Shown piece after piece: positions 1-8,328 of a DNA stretch of 60,000 nucleotides; positions within the stretch are counted from its first letter, which is position 1; the number at the start of each line of letters is the position of its first letter. The translations under genes and the position numbers were made by a program. This DNA is from Botryococcus braunii (taxonomy: Eukaryota > Chlorophyta > Trebouxiophyceae), in assembly GCA_002005505.1 (NCBI GenBank), contig MVGU01001624.1, forward strand, positions 1-60,000, read 5' to 3'. The notes beneath the pieces are model-generated. The model ran no database searches, was not told where the DNA came from, and worked only from the letters and a program-made list of their open reading frames with translations.

Positions 1-2
1 TG

Positions 3-508
3 GCAGAGGACGCTAAAGTCAAACAACCTGAAGGGTATCATGTGGGTGGGCCCAACACTGTTTGTCAATTGCACAAGGCACTGTATGGGTTGAAACAAGC
101 TCCACGCGCATGGTACGTAACGATAAGCTCCTATCTGAAATCTGCTGGTTTTGTAATTTCAGATGCAGATCCTTCATTATTCATACTTCAGAGTGTAGAG
201 GGAGCTACTGTGTATTTGCTGCTATATGTTGATGACATACTGATAGTGTCTGAAGATATTGCTAGCATAGAAAAGACCAAATTGTTGCTGTCTGCTAAGT
301 TTTCAGTGAAAGACTTAGCTGAAGCAAGGCACTTTCTGGGGATGCAGTTAGCATTTCAGTATGATGAAGGTGGTGTGCTGAAAAGTATTAAATTGTCAAA
401 CGAGAAACTGGTCACAGACATTCTTGAGAGCTTTGACATGATAAACTGTCGCACGAAATCAGTCCCCCTTGATGCATCCTGGAAATTGCAGAAAGATGTT
501 GGTGAAAC
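3..508 (+). CDS. Copia A reverse transcriptase, 3' part of pol, interrupted by B
   Basis: The frame is open from the left window edge. It shows the copia RT landmarks KALYGLKQAPRAW (about 75-113) and the catalytic YVDDILIV (about 226-249). At 504-508 (GAAAC) element B begins; the frame resumes in phase at 28442 and continues to a TGA at 29109-29111. The two parts total 391 visible residues, so A's pol carries no lesion of its own here apart from the insertion. The first ~900 residues (gag, protease, integrase) lie outside the window. It is not close to B, C or I in sequence and is a separate copia lineage. Confidence 0.9.
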
Positions 509-708
509 TGTTATAATAGTGACAGAACATTTTGGTGCCTTTCCCTCAGAAGAGTAATAGTGGCCAGATCATCTTCCATTACCAGAGAGAACAGTTAGTA
601 GAATGAGTAATCAGTGGCAGAACCCAGGAGTTCTGCCAGACCCGATCTAGACCAATTGCACGTTAATAAGAAAGGATGAGGTAACCGGACACGGTTTGCT
701 CGAAAGGC

Positions 709-714
709 TATATG
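709..714 (+). promoter_or_regulatory. Probable TATA box of B LTR
   Basis: TATATG lies 28 bp before the first LTR module. Equivalent A/T boxes lie 27-31 bp before the first module in C (7211), H (39651) and A (37313). This shared spacing suggests transcription starts at or near the module's first base. There is no experimental support. Confidence 0.55.
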
Positions 715-736
715 CTCCTGGCTCGAAGGATTGAGG

Positions 737-1211
737 CACTTGATTGGGACATCAAAAGCACTTCGGGTGTTTGCTACTTTACTGTTGCCAGTCAAGTCTC
801 TTCATTCACAGACGACACTGCTTGTTTCTCTACGCACAACAAGAGTGTCGCCGGGCTTAACACCCTCGTGCCGGGTCATACAGGTAAACTGCTGTCAGGA
901 CATCATATGAACATGAACAATGGTTTAGGAAGGGTCTAGATAAGGTACAATAGAAAGGTGTTATTGCTTAGCTCATCGGACATTGGTAATGCAGACTATC
1001 AGTAACATTGTTGATAGAGTAGTTTGAATTGCCGAGTGACGAGAGAAAGCAATAAGCATTGTAACACTTGATTGGGACATCAAAAGCACTTCGGGTGTTT
1101 GCTACTTTACTGTTGCCAGTCAAGTCTCTTCATTCACAGACGACACTGCTTGTTTCTCTACGCACAACAAGAGTGTCGCCGGGCTTAACACCCTCGTGCC
1201 GGGTCATACAG
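737..1211 (+). repeat. Duplicated LTR module with splice-like borders (B)
   Basis: Copy 1 is 737-883 and copy 2 is 1065-1211, each 147 bp and nearly identical. Copy 1 is followed by GTAAAC, reading CAG|GTAAAC. Copy 2 ends CTTAAC-N(17)-CATACAG|GG, a branch-like motif then an acceptor. A GT-AG intron 884-1211 (328 nt) would remove the spacer and copy 2. Each copy can fold: GCAC-TTC-GGGTGT (758-770) pairs with ACACCC-TC-GTGC (860-871). Confidence 0.7.
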
Positions 1212-1236
1212 GGAACGCCGAACACAGAAGTTTACA

Positions 1237-1253
1237 GGTTATGGGCCCACCAC
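1237..1253 (+). other. Primer-binding site of B (initiator tRNA-Met half molecule)
   Basis: GGTTATGGGCCCACCAC abuts the LTR. It is the exact complement of nucleotides 23-39 of the plant initiator tRNA-Met as I recall it, ending at the position where Drosophila copia's half-tRNA primer is cut. Minus-strand DNA would thus start from a 5' tRNA fragment, not from the CCA end. Confidence 0.8.
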
Positions 1254-1302
1254 TTTTCTGCTGAGGCATGAAAAATGTATGACTTGGGCATAGTCGTCTG
1301 CG

Positions 1303-1827
1303 ATGGCGCGAAAGAGACCAACCGGACGTATGAGCACGGGCGGAAGTAGACCTCCTCCACCTCCACCTCCTCCTCCAACGTATAACGAGCGAAGAAAGGC
1401 AGGAGGAGAGAAAGGCCCACGGACGATAGAAGAACGAGCATTCCTGGTGAAGGACTTCGTCCACGAAGCACACGGACGGGGAGCACTCGCGCCTCCTCAG
1501 TGGTTCCGAGAGCGTTTTCCGATTTATCCAGCCTATAAATTCACTGTCTGGGAAATCTCATTCATCAACGGAGACCCAGGATATTTGACACGAGCAATTT
1601 TTGAGAGGTGCTTACAGCTAACGGGAGGCCCATCGCACGAAGCTTATTGGACGGAGAAAGCCGCCTACGCAGCGATTGAGCTAGCTTTGAGCAGCCTGGG
1701 AGACGACTTCATTGATCATCTAATTCTCTATTGCGAGGGAGAATTTCACGTAGACGAGTGGGTTACAGAGGACGACAGTGAGGACGAGGACGGAGACCCC
1801 CGATTGTCAGAAAGGAGCGACGACTGA
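1303..1827 (+). CDS. ORF1 of copia B, accessory protein of unknown function (174 aa)
   Basis: An intact ORF between the primer-binding site and gag; standard copia elements have nothing there. The N-terminus is basic (MARKRPTGR) and followed by a polyproline run. A ~100-residue conserved core contains GPRTIEERAFLVKDFV, PxWFxxRFPxYPAYKxTxWExSFIN and DPGYLTRAIF. The last ~25 residues are very acidic (EDDSEDEDGD). Homologues occupy the same place in C (7793-8317) and I (35364-35861). Core spacing is kept while the tails diverge, which argues for a selected protein. I do not recognise the family. It ends 15 nt before the gag ATG. Confidence 0.85.
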   Translation: MARKRPTGRMSTGGSRPPPPPPPPPTYNERRKAGGEKGPRTIEERAFLVKDFVHEAHGRGALAPPQWFRERFPIYPAYKFTVWEISFINGDPGYLTRAIFERCLQLTGGPSHEAYWTEKAAYAAIELALSSLGDDFIDHLILYCEGEFHVDEWVTEDDSEDEDGDPRLSERSDD

Positions 1828-1842
1828 CAGAGTCCGAACAGC

Positions 1843-2700
1843 ATGAAGAAGAAGGGTACCAGCACCAGCTCAGAATCTAAGTCAGCAGGAGAGGAGTCCA
1901 CATCAACCCCTACCAGGGAGCCTTGCACTCCCAGCACCTCCAGAGGGGAAGGAGACGCCCTTCCCACAGTCATTGCCACTCAGGTCAAGGTACATATAAA
2001 ACTGCTACGTAAGGGCCAGAACTTTGTGGTGTGGGATAATGCTTTCACTGCGGCCAATAGTGCTAAAGGTTCCTTACCTGCCATTCAGTCTGCCATGCCT
2101 GGGACTATCCATAATGCGGCTGCAATGCTCCTGCTGTATGAGTCAGTGCCAGAGGAATGGTTGGGGGAGCTATCTAGCAAGCCCTCTGCTTATGATGCGT
2201 ATGTTTTTATCTGCAAGAAATTTGTTGGGGGGCACAATCCCCAGGCCAATGCAGACTGGCTGAAGGAGATGGCAAGGGGCATGAAGAGAGATGAGACTAT
2301 ATCCCAGTATGTATCAAGGATGATCAACCTGAAGAGCTGCCTGAAACGTAATGGACACGATCTCCTGGATGGTCACGTGGCAACCCAGATAGTGCAGGGA
2401 CTTCCAGCAGCAGCCAACCCACCAGGATTGCTACCCACTGCAGTTGCTCAGCCTTTGGATCAGCTGGCAGACCTAATCTCCACCACAACAGAGGCCTCAG
2501 GGTATGATGATGATGGGGAGCAACAGGCAGTGGTCATGATGGCTCAGCCTACCCCACCTGCCCCTGTACCTGCTCCAACAGCATGTGCGCTGAACCAACC
2601 CAAGCAGCCTGCAGAGGGGGAAGCAAAGGGAGAGATAAGGGGGACCTGCAACTACTGCCACAAAAGGGGACACTTCTGGCGAGACTGCCGCAAGAGGTAG
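1843..2700 (+). CDS. Gag of copia B (capsid plus zinc knuckle)
   Basis: 285 residues starting at ATG 1843. The capsid-like region (residues ~45-190) carries the WLKEM...ETISQYVSRM pattern typical of copia Gag. A CCHC zinc knuckle CNYCHKRGHFWRDC (2647-2688) follows near the C-terminus. The frame then meets TAG at 2698-2700, where element C has CAA (Gln). Beyond it the same frame stays open into protease and integrase. The stop is either a nonsense mutation in one long Gag-Pol or a readthrough site at the gag/pol border; C's stop-free frame favours mutation. Confidence 0.88.
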   Translation: MKKKGTSTSSESKSAGEESTSTPTREPCTPSTSRGEGDALPTVIATQVKVHIKLLRKGQNFVVWDNAFTAANSAKGSLPAIQSAMPGTIHNAAAMLLLYESVPEEWLGELSSKPSAYDAYVFICKKFVGGHNPQANADWLKEMARGMKRDETISQYVSRMINLKSCLKRNGHDLLDGHVATQIVQGLPAAANPPGLLPTAVAQPLDQLADLISTTTEASGYDDDGEQQAVVMMAQPTPPAPVPAPTACALNQPKQPAEGEAKGEIRGTCNYCHKRGHFWRDCRKR

Positions 2701-4281
2701 AGGGACGCACACACCCAGAGGAACGTAGTTGCAGCTGTACAGCAGCTGGCTGGCATGTGGCCTCAGGGGCAATTTCCTGGAGCACCTCAGCCACCCACAA
2801 CTATGCAGCATGCCTTCCCGGGAGCTGGAGCATTCCCACTGTTGCATCCACCACATGGTCCTCCCTCTCCCCCTTCAGAAGGTATGCCATACGTAGTGTC
2901 CTACAATGTGCTGGTCTCTCACCACAATAGACAGTCCAAACAGTCTTGGCTTGTGGATAGTGGAGCGTCAGTGCACCTTGTGAACAGCCTGTCCCTGCTG
3001 CATGCCCCCACTGTACATACCAAACCTATTCCCCTTCAACTTGCCACTTCAGACGCAACAGGAGAAATCATTGCCACTGGCTCAGTTTGTCTATTATCCT
3101 CACAGCACGTACCACTGTGGCTGCATCATGTGCAGTGTGTTCCATCAGCTACGACCAATATCCTGTCAGTATCTGCTGCCCTTCGTGATGGTGCCTGCCT
3201 TGCCACAGACGGTGTGGGCAGCTTTACAGCAGTGACAGGCCCAAACGGGTGGAGGATGCCAGTGAGTGCAGAGAATGGTCTGTATTATGTACACAACTGT
3301 TTGCCTGTGACTGCAAGGAAACCCCCATGCCCAGTAACAGCTGCCCTGAAGAGAAAATGTAAGAAAAGCCTGAAGCACGACTGCACTAGACGGTTCCTGT
3401 GGCACAGCAGACTGGGACACCCTGGAGAAACATGGATGCTACGGCTGAGGAGCGAGCAATTAGTCACTGGCCTAGACACACATCTTCCCCCTTGTGAAAA
3501 ATGCCCCAAGTACTGTGAAGCTTGTATTGAGGGGAAGCATGCACGCCCACCGTTTGGGGAAAGTTCCAGACCTGCAGTGAACCCCCTTGACAGAATTCAC
3601 ATTGATACTGTGGGTCCCATATCTCCAGCTGCAATCACTGGAGAACGGTTTTGGGTGACAGTAGTTGACGAAGCATCAGGATGGAAAGCAGCCTTGCCAG
3701 TTAAATCAAAGGATGTTATCGGAGCGGTTGTCAGGGATCTTGTCCTGTTTTGGCAGACAGAACGAAGGACCACTGTGAAATGCATTCGATGTGACAGGGG
3801 CACTGAATTTATTAATGCCAAATTCAAGGAGTTCTGTGCATCTCAGGGCACTAAGTTGGAGATGTCAGCACCATATACCCCGCAACAGAATGGAATAGCA
3901 GAGCGGGCCAACAGAACCCTCAAGGAGCGAACCAGGACACTTCTCAACTTTGCAGCAGCCAGTCCTGTGATGTGGAAAGAGGCACTGGAGACAGCCTGCA
4001 CCCTTCTGAACATGGGACCCAGCTCAGGCAGGCCTCTTACCCCCTGTGAAATGTTTATGGGATACAAACCTGATGTCTCCCTCCTACGTACCTGGGGATG
4101 TCTGGCATTCGTGCATGTTCCAGACCAGCAGAGGGGTGTATTTGCTCCTAAGGCAGTACCCGGGATGTTCACTGGATATTCACCAGTGTCCAAGGCATAT
4201 CGAATCTATCTAGGAGGAGGGGTCTGGCGGGAGAGCAGAGATGTGGAATTTGTGGAGCACATTCGGGGGCCTCCAGAGTAG
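2701..4281 (+). pseudogene. Protease-integrase part of copia B pol, ends in a frameshift
   Basis: In frame with gag after the TAG. The aspartic protease motif WLVDSGASVHLV is at ~2947-2982. Integrase follows: HHCC zinc domain (HSRLGHPG at ~3400, CEKC...CEAC at ~3500-3530) and the DDE core with IDTVGP (~3602), CDRGTEF (~3790) and NGIAERANR (~3888). The frame breaks at about 4265-4281: compared with C (18141 onward) one base is missing, which gives an early TAG. The downstream part continues in the next frame from about 4285. Confidence 0.85.
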
Positions 4282-4310
4282 GAATACACATTCTGCCTGG
4301 TCAGCCACAG

Positions 4311-7006
4311 ATGTTTTCGTATCCTGAAGGTCTGCACCTCCAGCAGTGGGATAGTGAACTTCCTGCTGGTCACATCCAGCCCCACACTCAAGATAGCATG
4401 ATCAGCATACCCTGCTCCAGCAACAGACCTGACAGCACCCTCCCAGACGCCCCTGACAAGGCTGCAACCGAGCCTGACTGTCAGGGGAAGTGCCTCCCGG
4501 AGGAAGGTGCCTCAGATCTTGCCACTGGATCACCGGGAGGAACTCATCCGCTGGACCTGGACCAGTCCGGCATGTTGGAGACTGTTCAACAAATGGCAAG
4601 AGGGAATCCCCACAGTGGAGAACACCAACGGTGTCTGGGGCGAGCACAGCAGACACTCCGAGATCCGCGGTCTGATAACGAAGGCCAGCAGCCAGATGGA
4701 TTGACAAGATCACAACGTTATGAGCAGCGTACTGCTGCTCGAGAGCTCCTGCTGGCACAGGAGAAGGGAGAGAGCTGTGAGCGAGTGGGGTTGACTGAAT
4801 GTGACACCGAGTCACAGGGACCAGGGGAAGTGCAGGAAAGAGGTCAGGATCCTGAGAGACCTGCATCACATGTGAGCGATGAGAGGGGGACAGTCTCTGA
4901 TCAGACTGAAAATGGTCCAAGTGAGCTGAGTTGCCTGGGTGGGACCTGCTCAGTGCCTGAGGAAATTGTTAGTGATGGGAGCCCTGGTTGTAATGCCCAG
5001 AGACAATGTGGTGCCAGCCACGCAAGTGTGGGCTATGCTTGTGAGTGTGCTGCTGGGCCTGCGCCCCAGCGCTCATGTCTGGCAGGGAGCAGACAGAGAG
5101 AGAGAGAGACATGGGCACAGTCTCAAGACAGACCAAGAGCTCATGCAATGCAGTGTGGTTCAAATGCCTGTGAGAGTCCAGACGGGACTGCAAACCGTCA
5201 GCCGTGTGAGAGTGTGTCTGAGGAGGTGAATCGGAAGCCTAGACAGTGCGAGAATTCACCCAATTACAAGAGCTTTCCGAGAGGTACCTGTGTTTGGGAG
5301 GATGATGTGAGAGTGACTGGCAGCAAGCTTGAGAGGGCAAGTTGTGAGTCTAAGAGAGAGAAAGGTCAGAGAGGGGGGTCTGGATCGCTGCCCACAGTCC
5401 CCACCTGCAGTGCGGCGATATTCAGCGAAAGAGTAGTGGGTGATAGTGAGAGTAAGAGTAAGCAAGATCAGGGGAAGCACACTGGTGTGCGATTTGGGAA
5501 GATTAGTGTGCCTTCCAGTTTAAAGGAAGCCCAGCAGTCCCCACAGTGGGATTATTGGAAGGCTGCGATGCAGGAGGAGCAAAACTCCTTAGATGCTCAT
5601 GAGGTGATGGAGTTTGTTCCAAGACCTCGTGGTCACAAAGTCATCCCAGTTCACTGGATTTTCTCAGTGAAAATGGATGCTCACGGTAATGTGCTTAGAT
5701 TCAAGGCTAGGCTAGTGGCTCAAGGGTGTAGGCAAATTCCAGGAGTGGATGTAATGGAGGTATTTGCTCCCACCAGCAGTTATGGGTCTAGAAGAGCGTT
5801 GCTGTCAGTAGCTGCACAGGAGGGTCTTGAAATTCACCAGGTGGATGTCAAGACTGCATTTTTAAATGGTGAATTAGAGGAGGAGGTCTATGTCACACAA
5901 CCTCCTGGGTTTGAGAATGGGGATGGGAACACTGTGTGTCGCTTGAAGAAGGCACTGTATGGCCTGAAGCAAGCTCCAAGGGCATGGCATAAGACCCTTA
6001 ATGAGAAGCTACATACCATGGGGTATGAGGTGTGCAAGAGTGATGCTGGGGTCTATGTGAAATGTTCTGTGGATGGAGGGAAGTCCTTTGTGTTGATTTA
6101 TGTTGATGATCTATTGATAGTTTCGAAGGGCATGAGTGAGATTGAGAGAGTGAAAGGGTTGCTGAAGCAGGAGTTCACCATTCATGATCTAGGAGAGGTG
6201 AAAGATTTCTTGGGCTGTCAAGTGATGAGAGATAGAGAAAAAGGGTTGATTTCCTTGAGTTGCATCCCAAAGATAGATGCCCTAGTTGAGAAATTTGGGC
6301 TGGATCTGGAGTCTGTGGGGCCTGACACCCCTATGACTAAGGATTTTGTGGCCACACAGCGACCTATGTCTAAGGACAACAGTGCCAGTATTGGAGCTGG
6401 GAGTCCCTTACCACCAGGTCACAGATATTGTGAACTGGTTGGGTCACTGTTGTACATAGCCAACACCACAAGGCCTGATATTTCCCAGGCTGTGGGAGTG
6501 CTTTCCAGGTATAGGATTACTCCCACCACTGCTCACTGGAATGAAGCCATCAGAGTGTTGAAATATCTGATGGCTACCAGGGATCTTGTGTTAGTACTTG
6601 GAGGAAAGGATACAGAGCTGGAGGGCTTTGTAGATGCAGATTATGGTGGTGATCAGGATCACAGGTTCTCCACTACTGGTTACGTAATTCGTGTGTTTGG
6701 AGGAGCAGTAGTTTGGGGAAGCAAAAAGCAGTCTGCAATGGCCACATCCACTGTAGAGGCTGAGTTTATGGCAGCAAGTGCAGCTGTCAAAGAGGCAAAT
6801 TGGATGAAGGGATTCCTGGAGGAAATTGGGATTTCTCCATGGATTGTGAAGATCCACTGTGATAATCAGGGATGCATCAATCATCTCAGAAATCCAGTGT
6901 TTTCTAAGCATACCAAGCACATTGCAATCAGCTTCCATTTTGCACGGGAAGCTATTGCATTGGGTCAGGTGGATGTAAAATACGTTCCTTCTGCAAGGAA
7001 TGTAGC
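4311..7006 (+). pseudogene. Linker, RT and RNase H of copia B, interrupted by C
   Basis: A ~380-residue Ser/Glu/Gln-rich linker contains the Cys motif GTCVWEDDVRV (~5284-5316). RT follows, with DVKTAFLNGELEEEVYV (~5845), KALYGLKQAPRAW (~5950) and YVDDLLIVS (~6099). RNase H has GFVDADYGGD (~6628) and STVEAEFMA (~6749). At 7002-7006 (GTAGC) element C begins; the last 26 codons are at 21721-21799. From about 5200 onward the DNA is almost identical to C's, unlike the LTR, ORF1 and gag. The upstream frameshift means no intact Gag-Pol is encoded. Confidence 0.85.
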
Positions 7007-7735
7007 TGTTATAATAGTGAAAGAACAAATTAATGACTTTCCCTCAGAAGAGTAATAGTGGCCAGGCTTCCCTAAAGCAATCACTGTGAACAATCCTAGA
7101 GGTTGAGTAATGGATGGCAGAACTCTAGAGTTCTGCCTTAATTGATCTGGACTGATTCCATTTTGGAGAAAGAAGAGTAATGCAATTTGACGCGTTCTTG
7201 CGAGAAAGGATATAGGCAGCAGGCATGAAGGGCTCGGCACTTGTTTGGGACTGAAAGAGCACTCCGGGTGCTTATCTCTGATCAGTTGCCACAAGTGTCA
7301 ACACACAGTCGGGCTCTGCTTGCTCTCCTACACACAGCAAGAGACCCGACCGAGCTTAACACCCTTCGTGCCGGGACATACAGGTGAAGTGCTGCATCTT
7401 AGTGTAACTTGCATGGACAATTGATTAGGAAGAGGTCTAGATAAGCATATTAGAATGTTGCTAATGCTTGACTCATCGAACAATGGTAATGCGAACTATC
7501 TGTCGATGCTTAGAAGTGGTAGTTTGAATTCCTTGGCGTTGAGAGAGAGCAAGAAGCAATGTAATGACTTGTTTGGGACTGAAAGAGCACTCCGGGTGCT
7601 TATCTCTGATCAGTTGCCACAAGTGTCAACACACAGTCGGGCTCTGCTTGCTCTCCTACACACAGCAGAGACCCGACCGAGCTTAACACCCTTCGTGCCG
7701 GGACATACAGGGAACATTACGCCCAGAATTGTACA
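7007..7735 (+). repeat. 5' LTR of copia C (729 bp) with duplicated module
   Basis: Begins TGTTATAATAGTG like B, then diverges strongly. TATA box TATAGG at 7211. Module copy 1 is 7238-7383 and copy 2 about 7566-7710. Copy 1 ends CAG|GTGAAG and copy 2 ends CTTAAC...ATACAG|GG, predicting a 327-nt intron 7384-7710. The helix GCAC-TCC-GGGTG with CACCC-TTC-GTGC is kept although the loops differ from B. The 3' copy is 20986-21715. Confidence 0.93.
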
Positions 7736-7751
7736 GGTTATGGGCCCACCA
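7736..7751 (+). other. Primer-binding site of C
   Basis: GGTTATGGGCCCACCA follows the LTR directly, a 16-nt complement to the same initiator tRNA-Met anticodon arm used by B and I. Confidence 0.8.
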
Positions 7752-7792
7752 ACTCTTGAGCTGGGCAACTGAAAGTATGTTCCGAGCCTACG

Positions 7793-8317
7793 ATGGGACG
7801 AACGAAGCAGAGCGGAAGGATGTCGACCGGCGGTAAAAGACCTTTTATTCCCCCACCTCCTTCACCAACTACATATGATAGCCTGAGGCGAGCTGGAGGA
7901 GATACGGGACCGAGAACACCAGAAGAACGAGCATTTATAGTGAAGGATTTTGTCAGCCGCGCGTACGGACTGGGCAAACTCGAGCAGCCTCTGTGGTTCA
8001 GACGACGATTTTCTGTTTACCCAGCATACAAAGTAACTGCGTGGGAGTGTTCATTCATCAACGCGGACCCAGGCTTCGTCACGCGAGCATTATTTGAACG
8101 ACATCTACAACAGCTCGGAGGACCCAGCAAACCCGAGTATTGGGAAGAAAGGGCAGCCTACACAGCAGTGGAGTGTGCTCTCGCTACTCTTGACGAGGAC
8201 TTCCTACTTTCCCTTCTGGGCAGCAGAAAAGGATTCAGCCCAGAGGAGTGGTGCACGGACACAGACGACGGAGACGAAGACGGGGACTCGCAGCGGTCAG
8301 AACCTAACGCAGACTGA
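7793..8317 (+). CDS. ORF1 of copia C, accessory protein of unknown function (174 aa)
   Basis: Intact homologue of B's ORF1 with the same length and layout: basic start (MGRTKQSGRMSTGG), core with GPRTPEERAFIVKDFV, WFRRRFSVYPAYK, SFINADPGFVTRALFERH, and an acidic end (DTDDGDEDGD). It lies 11 nt upstream of gag but in a different frame, so a simple stop-readthrough fusion to Gag is ruled out for this copy. Function is unknown; the charge pattern would suit nucleic-acid or protein binding, which is only inference. Confidence 0.86.
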   Translation: MGRTKQSGRMSTGGKRPFIPPPPSPTTYDSLRRAGGDTGPRTPEERAFIVKDFVSRAYGLGKLEQPLWFRRRFSVYPAYKVTAWECSFINADPGFVTRALFERHLQQLGGPSKPEYWEERAAYTAVECALATLDEDFLLSLLGSRKGFSPEEWCTDTDDGDEDGDSQRSEPNAD

Positions 8318-8328
8318 GTGACATCAGC

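Larger units (their letters stand above)
509..1236 (+). repeat. 5' LTR of copia B (728 bp)
   Basis: Starts TGTTATAATAGTG and ends GTTTACA, directly followed by the primer-binding site. It holds a TATA box at 709 and two near-identical 147-bp modules (737-883 and 1065-1211). The same LTR is seen in two pieces at 21818-22175 and 28067-28436. Short ORFs inside it (for example 712-939 and 1068-1271) lie in the repeated modules and are not genes. Confidence 0.95.

Noticed and set aside
712..1271. ORFs inside the B LTR (also 7455-7772, 21434-21799 and 28268-28453)
   Set aside because: They run through the duplicated modules, differ between families and cross LTR borders; no homology or codon signal.
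1303..2700. ORF1-Gag fusion by stop readthrough
   Set aside because: In frame in B and I, but C has gag in a different frame, so it is not a shared mechanism.
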